Below, piece by piece: positions 26,001 to 39,337 of a DNA stretch of 64,000 nucleotides. The first letter of the stretch is position 1. Every line of letters starts with the position of its first letter. The notes beneath the pieces are model-generated. The model searched no databases and was not told the origin of the DNA. It saw nothing but the letters and a program-made list of their open reading frames with translations. Made by a program: the position numbers and the translations under genes. This stretch comes from Mesaphorura yosii (Eukaryota > Arthropoda > Collembola > Poduromorpha > Tullbergiidae), in NCBI GenBank assembly GCA_009869945.1, contig WIXG01000015.1, forward strand, positions 248,001 through 312,000, read 5' to 3'.

Positions 26001-29000
26001 CAGCCGTCCGTGTGGTTTCATGCAAAAGATTCTGTACTAAACGCACAATGCAATGACAATTGGAGAGTCGGTACTCTCGGTCTCCGCTCTGAGTGAATGA
26101 AATAGGCGTAAACGTAAACAAATGGAATGACAGTGCGAACATCTTGATTTTGAAAATTCTGATTTCAGAATTAATTTATTTAGATTCTAAATAATTGTAT
26201 ACAAACTACAAATGAACTGCAACTAAAACTAAAAAGGTGCAGCTGATATTCTAGTCTGGCCTCCGGTGCTCCAGTTCAAGTTATCCGAAGTCAAGAGGAT
26301 GGAGATTGTAATCGTGATCTGAAAATTACTGCAGAAAATGTATTTATTTTAACCGTGCCACGGAACCACGTAAGTAATTCAAAATTATGGCCACTGATTG
26401 GTAAGCTGACAGTTGCTGACAATAAATGCCTTTGCAGGGCACGACGGAATTTTTGGTGGACAAGCCGGAAAGCGCAGTCGATCAGTTTAGTCACAATCTC
26501 GGGATTGCAAAAGAACTCAGCGAAATCTTGTCACGATAATGAGCAATTCGTTGAGCAGACCCTGCTCAATTAATCCAACTATTCAGCACTCCATTCAACA
26601 TATCATTAGTTAATCCAGGTAAGTTTTGACTTTAGGCGGGCATGATTCCCAATTACTAGATTGCAGATTCATATTGCTAATTATGAAATCATTAAACTTT
26701 CAGGATTTCCATCGGATTGAAATTGTCCCGCAATTATGTAAGTGCAAGACGTAATACAAGTGGCAGATTACAACAACCAGATTCGATTTGTGTGGATTCT
26801 GTTCTGGAGTAAAGCATGACGCTATATTTTCAATTCTGCTTATTGTCTTAAATTGCCTGCTGCTGTTTAGCTTGAAGCCGATTTCTGTCTGTGTTTGCAC
26901 GAGTTAAATCTCGCGTTAATGTTCCACAGTTAGTAATCCAGTAAGTCTGCCCCAATAAATATTCAGTTTGTACTTCTTAGGACGTTTTCATCTTAACCCA
27001 AATCGTAGCGTTTGTTTAAATCGAATTTTTACTTTTGTAGTTCGCTTTATGTATTTAGATTCCAGTATTTCAGGGTGCAACAGCGACAAATACTTGTCAG
27101 ACCGCATCACTTCATTATTGCATACTGCACCACGTTAAATCATTCTAATGTTTCAAGACACTTTTGAGTGATTCGAACCATTGCATTGGTCGTTGACACA
27201 AGCCGCACAGAATTGACACTGCTCGCAGTTGGCCTGGGTAAAATTCACGGTCCTAATGAACATCTGTGCATCATCATATTTAATTATCAGCTTTAGTGGT
27301 CATCATCACACGCTTCAGCCAGCCGTGTGCATGAAACAAATGGCCCAACATTCTCGATACTAATCCCCTAGCAGATGAGGATCATTCACAATGAGATTAA
27401 ATTGCTGACTGTTCACTCATACATTTCGAGATTCATTACATAAAGCGGTGATGTCGATTTTCAATAAGCGTCATATGCTTTTATATTGTCACACCCTTTG
27501 CACTTTGCCGTAGTACTTTCCTACTCTGTCCTGTGTTCGTGTCGTTCTTCTCATTCCTGTCTCCTATCGTCGCGTTATCCAGTTTGCTTCCGCTCTTCGA
27601 GTCCGGATGTGATGACATCCCGTATGCTGTGATGCGCTGCATGGAAGGGAAGATTGGGATTGTCATTGTGATTCAGAGTGCAGTTAGGCAAGAGCGAGCG
27701 AACCTGATTTTAGCAATCCGTGAACCAAGCTAGTAAGCACTCGGCGCGAATCCGCGAGGTCGCACGCAGGAATTCGTGCCAGCACATTCTGAAACCGTGG
27801 CCCTGCGGCATTGCACTGCGAAGAAATTCGGTCGTAATTCTGCTGCTACCTTTATCGACGGAGATAGTGTAATTGTGATTAAACGAACATCACTGCATTG
27901 TACGATGAGACTACGGCGATCAGCTCTCATACTGTACGCCTTGCACTAAATCAGAATGGAAAGTAATCGAGCGAGAGTTATCTTATCAGGAGTAGCATTT
28001 CAATGAAATGCTGGTAACGTTCGCACCCGCAATTTTGTGCAGTGTGCGTAAGGAAACGTAAACTGTGCACCCATGAACCTATCGTGTTCGCACCGATTTT
28101 TATGGATTCGTTTATTGTTGAACTGCAAGTGTGTTTTTACATTTGGCGTGCATGGAAACTGCAAATTAAGTGCTGCAAGCAGTGTTAATTGTATAATTTG
28201 CTCAGTATTTAGTATTATTTTGACAAACTGCTGACCAGAGTTATATTTTCGTCTTTGTAGTTATACTGTTAATGGTTTAATCTGTTTGCTGTTGCTCTGT
28301 TCTTCAGACTCTCAGAATAGAAGTCTACATTCGCAATTTCGCATCTCAATTCTCAAGAATTGGTTTGAAGTAAATCGACTGTGGACGTGGAACGCTCGCT
28401 CTTCTACTCTCAACGTGCGTCAAGTCAAATCGTAGCAAGAGCAAATGATTTGTCAAAGCGTGTTAATTATGGGTGCAGTCATATTTTGGCACTTAGCATG
28501 AACAATTATGTGCGGAGGAAACCATGCCCATTGAAGTGAACTATTTTGCGATCTAAAAACAAAAGGGTGTTTTGCAAAATGTAACTGAGCAAAATACATA
28601 TTTACAGCACGAGAGTGAAATGAGAATGTGATCAAGTGAATTGAATATAGGCAACAAATTGAGCTGACGCGACACGCATTCTTCCAAGTTTCTTTCTTTC
28701 TTACATAACTTTTAACCAGCTCAATTTTGAGGAGTTACGCGTCCTAATTAGCTGCGAAATTGTAACAGCAATTTGCAATTGCTCTACGAGTCTGCGCAAC
28801 AACTTTTAATGGTCGTGCTTACTGCTAGAAGTTTCCAACGTCATCCGCGACCATTCTTAGTCGTAATGCAAAAGGATGTGTGTCACCTTTTCGCAGTGGA
28901 AGGGGTCTTATCCGATTAAATAACATCCAATAAACGGCAGTGTCTCAAAGAAAGAAAGCGAAACCCTGTGAGTGATTTCTTCCGCATAGATTCGATCGTT

Positions 29001-29381
29001 CTTCACGTTTGCGACGTTATACCGTGCCGAAATGACGGCAGATCGTAAAGTGACGTTAGCGGCATTACTCTTCCAAGGTGACTAATGCAATTGCCGAATT
29101 GTGGTGCTTCATCACGTGTACAGGTGTTTTACGTCGGAAAATCAGTGAATTTACAAAAATGTGAACTGGGTTAACTCTTCCTTCGACCTTGTGCTCACTT
29201 CTTCCAAGTCAAGCCGCTGTGTGCTGGTAACGGCACGGCAATCAGCGCAGCGGTCAACCTTGTCGCATTTGCTTATTAACTGCTATCTTGGGAGAGGGCT
29301 ATCGGGATTTGGGTAGCGGTTTTGGAACTTTACCTTTGCCAGCCCTATATTCGCTTGTACTCCTTAACTTTTACTATAAAA
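23085..29381. other. Large intergenic region between divergent ClC and C1GALT1
   Basis: About 6.3 kb with no exon I can support. It must include both promoters and 5' UTRs. Two overlapping antisense open frames near 24732-25155 (135 codons on the - strand, 112 on the +) contain no known motif. No tRNA, coding transposon domain or long tandem repeat was seen. Confidence 0.5.
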
Positions 29382-31079
29382 ATGGCCTCACCACCAACAA
29401 CAGGGCGGATGGGAAAAAACTTTCTGGTCACACTTGCCATTGGAATTGTGTTCGGTTTTGGATTCGCGTACATGATACTCAATACAACGTCAGCAGGACT
29501 GCTGTCACAAAGCCCGTCAGCGAGCTTCTACTCAGATTCAAGGTTAGGTATCGTTTTACTATAATTTCATTCGATCCTTCGGTTGGAAATGATAAGTCTT
29601 TCGTTGATTACTATTTCAGGTCTGAAGACTATCCACATTTAGCAGCCCACGAACACCAGCACGAAGGAGACAGCGATCCTCACTCACACGACGCAATCCG
29701 CGATGCAGCTGGGCCAAACAGTATTGTTGCTCAACATTCCCACGACGAAGTCATGCACAGAGGAGAAGACGTCGAAGCTCAAAAATTAGCGAAACAAGTT
29801 CGAGTATTATGCTGGATTTTGACAACGCCAAAGAATCACAAGAAGAAAGCTATTCATATCAAAAGGACGTGGGGCAGTCGCTGCAACAAACTGATATTCA
29901 TGAGCTCAGTCGCAGGTAAATTCGCAGTCACACGCGCTTTCATTAGTTCTTTGAACTGATACATTTTTCATTGTACTTTGCAGATGAGGAAATAGGAAGC
30001 ATAGCTTTGGAGGGTGTGAAAGAAGGCAGAAATTATTTATGGGCCAAGACTAAAGCAGCATTCAAATATGTGTACGACAATCATTTTGATGATGCGGACT
30101 GGTTCATGAAAGCTGATGATGACACTTTCGTTATTCTCGAGAATTTGAGATACACGTTAAAAGATAATGACCCGTATTATCCAGCATATTTTGGATGCAA
30201 ATTCAAGCCGTATGTAAAACAAGGGTACATGAGTGGAGGAGCGGGTAAGAATTTTAGCTTACATTTAGTGATTGTCAAAAGAATAGATTAAAATTGCAAC
30301 TTTTTTTCATTTTCTAGGATATGTGCTGAGTAAAGAAGCCCTTCGTCGATTTGTCGAGAAAGGTATACCAAATAAGAAGTTTTGCCGCCAAGATCATGGA
30401 GGTGCTGAAGATGTCGAAATGGGTATGTAATTTTCGTAGCTTCAAGTTAACATTTATCAATTTAACTTAACTCATGTATATTGATTCATTTTAGGGAAAT
30501 GCATGCAAAATCTTGGAGTAGAAGCTGCAGACACACGAGATTCTCTAGGCCGTTACCGCTTTCTTCCTTTTGTTCCTGAGCATCATGTGATTCCTGGACA
30601 TGTCGATAAGAAATTTTGGTATTGGCAGTACATTTACTACCCTCAGACGCAGGTAAACTTTAAACAGCTGAATTGCTGCATTCTGAACGAAGAAATTGTA
30701 AATTATTTTTCAATTGTGGTCCCAATTTCTGTTTTTGCAGGGTATGGATTGCTGCTCAGATACAGCCATATCATTTCACTACGTCACGCCAAATATGATG
30801 TATACTCTAGAATACTTGATTTATCATGTCAGACCTTATGGAATTTCAAGGCATTATGAAAGCGAAGATAGTCTAAAGTCAGAAACGTTATCTAGTAGTT
30901 CTGTGACTCTAAATAAGCTAAATTCGTCTCTAGTCAATGTAGTCTCGTCAAACGCGCCAGTCACAAACACGATTACCACGACCACTCCGCCACTTCCGCC
31001 GCCTCGTGATTCTAGTATAATTGAAGATCCCACTAAACCTTCCGACTGGTTGCTTCCTGCGAATGAAACAAACCGATGA
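29382..31079 (+). CDS. C1GALT1: Core-1 beta-1,3-galactosyltransferase
   Basis: Six exons join to 439 aa: 29382-29542, 29620-29915, 29984-30244, 30318-30422, 30495-30652 and 30741-31079. The start ATG has a good context (AAAAATGG). Type II membrane topology: a short cytosolic tail, a signal anchor at about 13-34, then a His- and Asp-rich stem. The glycosyltransferase-31 domain includes RTWGSRCN, the metal-binding ADDDTF (Asp197-199), [12 protein letters not shown], the EDVEMGKC motif (270-277) and [14 protein letters not shown]. The enzyme adds galactose to GalNAc-Ser/Thr in the Golgi to make the core-1 (T antigen) O-glycan and uses Mn2+. The last about 75 residues are a Ser/Thr/Pro-rich extension beyond the conserved domain. 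Every catalytic signature is present. In flies this activity is C1GalTA, which does not strictly need the Cosmc chaperone. Confidence 0.96.
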
Positions 31080-31304
31080 AGTTTTTAACAAGTCAACATT
31101 CAGATTTCAGCTAATTAATGAGCCATCAAATATTTTCATTAAAGTTGTATGTCCTGTTTTCATTATTTCGCGACATTAGTCTTGTTTTGTTCAGAGACAT
31201 TTTCATCATCAAATCTTGACATTACATTCCTTGTCCAGTCATTTTATATTCCTCCGATTATAAATGTTGCATTTATTTTCTAATATCTAGTCTTTTGTAC
31301 GTAT

Positions 31305-31310
31305 AATAAA
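31305..31310 (+). terminator. Polyadenylation signal AATAAA for C1GALT1
   Basis: A canonical AATAAA lies 226 bp after the stop codon in AT-rich DNA. Confidence 0.6.
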
Positions 31311-33333
31311 TCTTTATACGACAAATCCGCCGTTTACTTCATCTAATATTTGCACATTTGTTGATCATCAATTTACCAGGTTGTATCCACAGGCCTCGCT
31401 TTATGTGGCACTCCGAGTCCCAAAATATTTATTCATTAATTTGAAAACCATTCCATGCCAGACATATTAGCACAACATCAAACGCACCCTGACCCTGGAA
31501 AACAATGTTAAGATAAATAATCATTAGAATACATTCTCAGCTTTATCTTGACTTTGGCTTGACTTGACTTAAACCTGGTGTTGCTGTTCTTGGTACTTCA
31601 AGAACTTGGCCGTGGCAGAAGCTGACGCAGAAAACAGAAGCGTCTACTAATTCTATTCTGCTTTGTACTTGTACATGAAATGGACATCTGGTTGCGGCAT
31701 GGCGTGGCTTGGCGCTTGGCGCGATCCGTGTCAAAGTAATAAAATCTGTTTTTGGCACGCGCACACGCAGAGGTTTCAATTACTTTGGTAGTTTCATTTT
31801 TCATTCATGATTTAATTGGACCTTGTAACCTGTTGCCTGTTTCATGGCGCTTTGCGAAGATTTAACAAGCCATTGAATGAAATCACAATCACGTCACTCG
31901 TATTTCGTTTTCGTGGGAAGTGCGGTTCTCATTCTCATTTACAGCTTGGATCATTCCATTCCAGAATTTCTTGAGGTAATAATGAACTCATGTGAGACGT
32001 GTCGAAGGAAATGTGGCGTTGGCTTGTCTAATGCGCCATTATTAGCGCATTTTCCAGTTATAATCGTGTACAGACAAAATTGAAAGAATTCCCACAGAAA
32101 GTGTCAACGATATTACTGGCTTGGAAAAGAAAACGGTGCCCGTCCGTGCTCATAACGAGATTTTTAACCAGCACCAAAGTATCAACTCGAGTCTGAGCGT
32201 TCAGCATTGTACTTGTAATACAAGAAATGAAAGCTCTTGGCACTCGACAGAAATTATCTTTCGTACGGTTTGTATATTTAGCTCATGACATAATACCATA
32301 TTTTCGTTTTCGTTTCATTTCAAGTCAAGCCAAGAGTGATTTGGAGTCCTCTTAAGCGATTCGAGATGATCTCGCACTCAAATCTCAGCGATCTGTATGC
32401 AAAATCCCTTCACGTACACGTTCAATATAGCCTAAGCATAGATTTTGGCTTGGCGAATTCCCAATTTCTAGTTCGTGTTCGTGAACAGAAACATTACATA
32501 TTTCATCAGCTTCATTTCCCATATGTTTCTCTTCGTCTTTCTGCTAGCGTTGCCCGCTTGCCATCATCATCGCACCGAATTTACACGACATGATGTTGTT
32601 TTAGTTTTAGCAAGTTGCAGAAACTGAAAAGTGCATTTGTCACTTGGCTTGGCTGAGATGCGTCTTTGTGATTGCTCTTTTCTGATTTCTTCTCGTCTGT
32701 CATTTATCTCAATCAGAGCACAAATGGATTCCAAAGGCACTCAGAGGCCCCGGCCCACAATTTAATTATGATAAATCAGTTTTCCACATTTGATTTACAC
32801 TTGCGAATGGGCAATCCGTGCTACGACAGACAAGGGGGGCTAAAACACGAAATTTTGAAAAGACAGATTCAGAAAAGAGAACAAACATTTTCTAAGGAAT
32901 GATGTCAGACAACATTTGGTTAGTTTTGGCAATGGTTCATCCTCTCATTGAAAACGAAAATAATGAATCCAGCGTCAGCGCGTTCATGTTCGTAACAAGT
33001 CAAAAGGCTGGCTCTGCCCTGCCTGAGTATGAGAAAGCCAGGAGAAAATGAAAAACAAGAATGCAGTGGATGATTACAGATTTTGATAACACTCGACATC
33101 AGATCGGTTTTGGCGCGGCGGCACAGCGTCAGAAGAATCAGGACTCTGAAGACGAGAAATATCTAAGGGCCTTCCTCTTGCAATAAATTACGAATGAAAT
33201 GACCCAGTAAATGAATGCTCGATGCGAAATGCAGTGCAATTCTTCTCCATCGTCTACGTTTGCGTAAATGGTAAATCCGAGGCACAGGAAGACACTGGCT
33301 CAAAGAAAATGAACATGCGTGGGCTTCTTGTAT
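31311..33333. other. Intergenic region between convergent genes
   Basis: About 2 kb between the poly(A) signals of C1GALT1 and the calponin-like gene. Open frames are short and unrecognised. I see no repeat or RNA gene I can support. Confidence 0.5.
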
Positions 33334-33339
33334 TTTATT
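33334..33339 (-). terminator. Polyadenylation signal AATAAA for the calponin-like gene
   Basis: AATAAA on the - strand lies about 218 bp past the stop codon of the calponin-like gene. Confidence 0.5.
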
Positions 33340-33556
33340 TATACTTACATATTTGAAGAAACAGTTTCGGTTCTAATTATACGAAGAACAGTGATAATAA
33401 TACTTTTCCAACAGGATTTTCTAAAGGAGGCTTGAATTTAGCGCATGCATGGAAACTGCATTAAATTATGAGCCTAATCCGTATTTCATTCCGTGATCAA
33501 GTAGTTGTAGTACACAGAAGAGGACAAAACGATGAACACAAATGTAAAATGCAGGT

Positions 33557-34372
33557 TCACATGTGTCGTGTGTTTCCCATGCCGCCAAGTCCAGCCTGTG
33601 ACGCGCCCTTGTTGTAGCCCATTTGAAGGTTGAGGTGCCCTTCACTCGCGCGGAGTTGCTCTTCAGTAAACTCGCGCTCGTTCTTTTCAGCCATCTTAGG
33701 ACCGAGGCTGGGGCCCTTGAATTCTGGATGTTTTTGTGTCTGGAAAAGAAATTATTCCTTTAGCACGGTGCCGTTTGTTGTTGGTAAGCCTCAGTTTAGG
33801 ACTGAAATACTTACGATACGAGCCAAGGCATATAAGCTAAGAATCACTTGTGGTATATTTCTGCGCTCAAATAAGTCAGCTGTCTGAAAGATTTCCTACA
33901 GGCCATAAACAGAAAACCTAAGACGGATGCTTAACAGGCAAAATAATTTCTAAAGTCTTAGTTTTTACCTCCTGTGGGACACCATAAGCTTTGATTGCAG
34001 CCTGGAATCTGCAGCACATCCCACAAACGCCTCATTAGACCATGCATATGTAAGCAGATGAAATACGTTTGACCTTGATCTGACCTTTGAATATTTTCCA
34101 TCAACTGAAAGTTGGTTCCCTTTGCTTGAATTTTCTTGACACTCCCTGGCGTGAGCTTGTTTGCAAGATTGCAGAGAATGACACCATCCTTCAGCACGTC
34201 CTCAATTGCGCCAGCTGGCAATTTCTCTCCGAGAACAGCAGAAATCCAATTCATCAACTCCTGCTCCTGCTCCTTGTTGCGTGGCTACAATTAAAACGCG
34301 ATTATCAAAAACTGTGCTGGCGGCAGGACGCACTGCAAGACGTGCGTCTAGTGTACAAGCACTTACCGGCAT
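33557..34372 (-). CDS. Calponin/transgelin family muscle protein (Mp20-like)
   Basis: Exons 34367-34372, 34085-34284, 33969-34008, 33815-33895 and 33557-33739 join to 169 aa. A single calponin-homology domain fills most of the protein: ELMNWISAVLGEKL, EDVLKDGVILCNLANKL, FQAAIKAYGVPQE and EIFQTADLFERRN. A C-terminal calponin-like repeat (LNLQMGYNKGASQAG) and the ending GNTRHM follow, as in insect Mp20/CHD64 proteins. Such proteins bind actin in muscle. The first coding exon would supply only ATG CCG, which is suspicious. A better N-terminus may come from an upstream open stretch at 34428-34502 that ends at a good donor in the right phase and encodes ENIASQVY before PRNKEQ, recalling the KIASKRN of fly Mp20. 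That stretch has no ATG after its upstream stop, so a further exon would be needed. The CH domain and tail are certain; the N-terminus is not. Confidence 0.88.
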
Positions 34373-36580
34373 TTTCAAGCTGTGCTATCAGACTGATTAA
34401 AGAAATCGTAAGCTGTATAGTGCTCACGTATACTTGGGACGCGATGTTCTCGATCCAACGGTTGCTAACTGACTGAACTTCGGATTCGAATGTGAACTCT
34501 TTTTAATTTCGTTTTCCTTTCCTTCTAGAAGCTTGCTGCCTGCCAGCTCCTACACAAAGAAACTGAAAAGAAAGGGAAGCGTTCGCGGATTTCGATTGCC
34601 AACGACCAGCCAACGTAAATCTATTGAGCTATTTTCGGATCCTGATTGCATCCACAGCTTGTAGCCCGTGGTGCATGTATCCGTGCTCTGTTCATGTGTG
34701 CAAAATTAATACACCCGCATAAGTCATGGTGTCAAAGTCAAGGGAAGTGGTGCACACATATAACGTACACGTCTGGCACTGGCGTGCGAGAGCCGACGCC
34801 GAACCAAGCCAAACTGCTCAAAATTAGCAGCGTAACACGTAATTTATTAAAGGAGCATGTGATAAAATTCACCATTCAACATCATGATAAATCAGGGTGA
34901 GTGGGAACTCTGAAACTCGGTGAGCTCATGTTTGCGTAATTCCGCCCGAAAAATCACTACATCCGCGTCCGCATTGGTACATTCGCAGATTCCGAAAAGA
35001 CGAGATCATGCAATTAGGCTAATTCGTGTTTATTCTCACAAGGAAGCAATTGCCGCCCATTTGTTTCGTAGACGCCTCGACCTCAAGTATTTATGACGTT
35101 TGCAATACGGCTTTGCGAACGAGCAAGTGCTGTCCCCATTAATTGCGATTAGTTGAGTAGTTGAATGCTTTACTTGAATGCTTTACGACTTGTGTGATCT
35201 ACTTTCGACCACGGGTGTGCTAATTTCTATATTTTTGCATGTGAGAGAGCCAGAATTCGGCAAACCGACATTTGGTTTGCCATGCTGCGACAATTTGTTA
35301 GCGATAAATTGAATCGGACGAAAGAGATTGTCATAAACATTCGTTTCATTATGCTTTATGGAAGCTTTTACCAGAAATAGGAACGGGACTCGGCGAAACT
35401 TGAGCTTGAGTATGGTCTATCTTGCGAATCTTGCCGTATATAAATTAAGAGTAATTACACACTCGCATTCGCACTTTTACGGGCACGTAAACAAAGGGCC
35501 CCGACCGGCTCCTGTTTCTGTTCCGCATACAGCAGGCAGCAGCAATCATTCTTCCGTTTCGCTTCTTCCTAGCAGACCTGTTAAAAAATTAAGCACATCT
35601 TCACGCGAGAGTAAAAGATGGCAACAGGCAACAGGAATATAACCCCGAAACTGGCTCATTGCTCATGAATCGCACATCAGTCTTTCCACGATGTAGCAAG
35701 CAGCAGAGCAAGTAAGAAGTAAATGTACTCATCGAATATTCAACCCGTCCTTCAATGTAAACATTCGGGTACGCTGGCGGTACGTGTACCATGCCATGTA
35801 ATTTGGGATTGGGACTTAGCAGTGTTAGCAGACAGACAGGCAGGGAAAGATTCAGAGAACGATAACATTTTATATAAAGTAATCCAGTGCAGTTGCAAGC
35901 ACAAATGCACAGTCAAGTCAAGTCAAACGAGGTACCATTATTATGAGGTACGAGTACGGGTCGGGGAAATATGTGCAAGTCTTGCTAACTGAGCAGTTGC
36001 AGCATTAGATGGGCATTTTCTCTTATACGAATACCAATAGCATAAAAGCAGCAGGATTACTGACTTCAAGTAAAGTCAAGTTTACATTTTGCATTTGCTA
36101 AGCAAGAGATTTTCCCCTCTGTTGTCGTGAATCGTGAATAAATGCAATTTGTAATACCAGTTTAAGATTAGTATAGAGTTAATACGATTATTACCATTTT
36201 TAGTTGTAGTTGTGAAGTGGGCAGCTGAAGAAGTTGTACGTGACTGACGAAGTCCAGGGTTTTAAAGTGCAAAAGACCAGGAATTCGAAGAATCAAAACT
36301 GGTTTCGCTAAATGTCTTCATTTGTGCATTTAACAATCAATGAATGTCAACTTTTCTAAGCATCACAGACTCCTGCTGGTATATCGTTTATTGCTTAATT
36401 TCTTAATTATCGGTATTTGCGGCAGAGGCCTGTGAAACTGTGAACATGATGTGTCCATGTGAGGGATGGCCTTTGTGACATTAATTGCAGATTATCTAAC
36501 TGCCTGAACTGTACCGTGAAGTATTCATTTGCACCAACCATTTGTGTTTTACGGCCTGCCGAGGCCGTTCAAGGTCTGAA
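34373..36580. other. Divergent intergenic region, calponin-like gene / Dishevelled
   Basis: About 2.2 kb. The first 130 bp contain the candidate alternative N-terminal exon of the calponin-like gene (34428-34502, - strand). The rest shows no supported exon. The right end must contain the Dishevelled promoter and 5' UTR; a pyrimidine-poor ATTGCAG at 36484-36490 could be a 5' UTR acceptor, but this is weak. Confidence 0.4.
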
Positions 36581-39337
36581 ATGGAGGAGACCAAGATTAT
36601 TTATCATATCGACGACGAGGAAACTCCGTATTTAGTCAAAATTCCAGTGCCGCCGGATCGTGTCACCTTGTCTGACTTTAAAAATGTCCTCAACCGACCA
36701 AATTACAAGTTCTTTTTCAAGTCTATGGACGATGATTTCGGGTAAGAATAATCATATAATCTTGGAAAAGTGAACAAACATAGACCTTTTTGCCTAGAGA
36801 ATCCACTGTGTATACGTTTTTTTTAGTGTTGTAAAAGAAGAAATTGTTGACGACGATGCACATTTGCCATGCTTCAATGGAAGGGTAGTTTCATGGGTAA
36901 GTAGTTTGTCACCGGTTATCAGTACCAGTCCTGTATATTAATTTTGAATTTTGAATAGCTTGTATCCGCCGAAGGAAGCAATGTATCCGACTCAAATTCG
37001 CAGTGCCAAGACAGTCTTGCACCAACAGATCGACCACCAATTGGACGACCATTGTAAGACTCATTCCGCTGTCTGATTAGATCAATAAAAATAGCTGTGT
37101 GCTTAATTAAATACATTTTCTGACTAGACCAAGAGGGCTGCGGGCTCTTAGCAAGCCAATGCCACCACAAGATGACACAACAACGTGCACGGAAACGGAA
37201 TCCATTATAAGTTCACGAAAAGGTTAGTAAAAAAAATCAAAATGTAACCTGATACATAGACACATATTCAATTGTCCACAGCTTGGCCAAGGAACAATCG
37301 CAGGGAACCCAATTACATGATTGACAAATACAGTCGCTTCGATGGCCTGAATGGAAAGCACAGAAGTCACCATCATTACGATTCGTCTTTGATGAGCTCA
37401 GATTTAGAAACTACGACATTCTTGGAGTCAGACGATGACGCAAGTCGAATCACTGCTACAACTGGTGAGTGTTCAATTCAAGTTGATAACTCGAAAGGAT
37501 ATCGTGACTAGGACTCAGCCATTTTCTTCGAAAATATTTAGAACACAGCAGCGTTTCAAGAGTTATTGCACGGCAACAGCAACGGCGTCAGAGGAGAAGA
37601 AAGCGTCAGCCAGCACTTTCGCGTACTTCCAGCTTCTCATCGATTACCGACTCCACGATGAGCCTGAATATCATCACGGTCACGCTAAACATGAGCCTTG
37701 ATGATTCTGGTCCAAACTTTCTTGGCATATCAATTGTTGGCGAAAGCAACAAAGGTGGCGATGGTGGAATTTATGTGGGGTCAATCATGAAAGGCGGTGC
37801 CGTTGCAAAAGATGGACGAATCGAACCAGGAGACATGATCCTGCAAGTAAACGATATTAACTTTGAGAACATGTCAAATGATGAAGCCGTAAGTATTTCG
37901 ATTTTAAAGATAAAAAAAGAGCAAATGAAACAGATTGTAACTCTCGTCGTTGATTAGGTGAGAGTACTCCGGGACGTTGTTCAAAAGCCAGGACCAATCA
38001 AACTAGTAGTTGCCAAATCATGGGAAAATAACCCGAAGGGGTATTTCACAATTCCACGGACCGAACCTGTGAGACCAATCGATCCGGAAGCTTGGGTTGC
38101 GCACACGACGGCGGCCATCGGAGAATTTTCTTCGAGACCGTCTTCGGTGTCTACGATGTCTGCAAGTTCGCTAACTTCCAGTCTTCCTGAAACTGAGCGT
38201 AAGTGATTGTGTAGACATTCTGAAGAGAAGCGAGATTTTATTAATTTTCATAAATGACGTTTCTTGAAATCAGGGACCGTTGAGGAAATAGTCACACGTT
38301 TAACGATAAACACTCCAATGCCAATCATTGTCCGTGAAATGCAAAAGCAAGATTCGGGGCTCGAAATCAGGGATAGAAATTGGTTGAAGATAACCATACC
38401 AAATGCATTCATTGGTAGGACACAAATCCGCTAATTTTCTGCACCTTTTCTCTATGAACATAGACTATTGTGTGGCAGGTAATCCTAATATCTTTTCCGC
38501 GTACTTGTTTCAGGATCGGAAGTGGTAGATTGGTTGCTGAACCATGTCGAAGGATTCATTGAGCGGCGAGACGCCAGAAAATTTGCATCAATGATGCTGA
38601 AGTCAGGATTTATTCGTCATACAGTAAACAAACTCACATTTTCCGAACAATGCTACTACGTTTTCGGTGAGCTCATGTCGTCACTTGCGGCTTTGAAAAT
38701 TCGAGACGACGACAAGCAGTCAGAGTTGTCGGACGGATGCGGGCAACTTCCTCCGCCATCACTCGCGTCACCTGCCTGTTGGAGTAACCCATACTCGTCG
38801 AGTGCTGTTATTAATCACCAGCACCAGCCACCACTTTATGCTCCAATGCCGTACACAGGAGGTTACGAAAGCAACGCGTACAGCTACCCACAGGAGCCGA
38901 GTCTCCACAGTGGCTCAGGTACGACTTACCTACCCTAACTGCAATTTTCTTGCAGTTTATCATTTATTTGAATTCATTTAGGTGGAAGCAGCAACGACAC
39001 AGCTGGTTCAAGACGCGAGCGACAACATTTGGTTCGTGACAATCACCACAGTCATGGAATGCCACTCGGTTTCACGGCCCCTTTGGAAATCCGCTCAATT
39101 GACTCGGATTCAGGCGGTTCAAATCGTTCAAAGAAATCAGAAGCCAGTGTTCGAAAGCAACAGATGCCAATCAAACCTGGTGGCGGTCAGCCACTTCCAC
39201 CTTCAATTCATCAATTCCCAGATCTGATGACTGCAAATGGAATGGGAAACAATTCATCTCCAAATCATAATCAAAATTATAGGTCTAATCCGCCTCCCCA
39301 AGGAAAGCCAAATGAATTCTTCGTTGATGTTATGTAA
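36581..39337 (+). CDS. dsh: Dishevelled, Wnt signalling scaffold
   Basis: Ten exons join to 697 aa: 36581-36741, 36827-36896, 36959-37053, 37128-37222, 37282-37464, 37542-37888, 37958-38198, 38274-38414, 38514-38918 and 38982-39337. The order is typical. DIX domain (about 1-80): [17 protein letters not shown] and [16 protein letters not shown] [11 protein letters not shown] Ser/Thr-rich linker includes [10 protein letters not shown], then a basic tract RRQRRRKR (about 216-223). PDZ (about 244-335): [34 protein letters not shown] and [21 protein letters not shown]. The linker [18 protein letters not shown] follows. DEP (about 400-475): [26 protein letters not shown] and [17 protein letters not shown]. 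The conserved C-terminus is FFVDVM. It relays Frizzled signals to both the beta-catenin and planar polarity branches in the cytoplasm and at the membrane. All three domains are complete. Confidence 0.97.
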
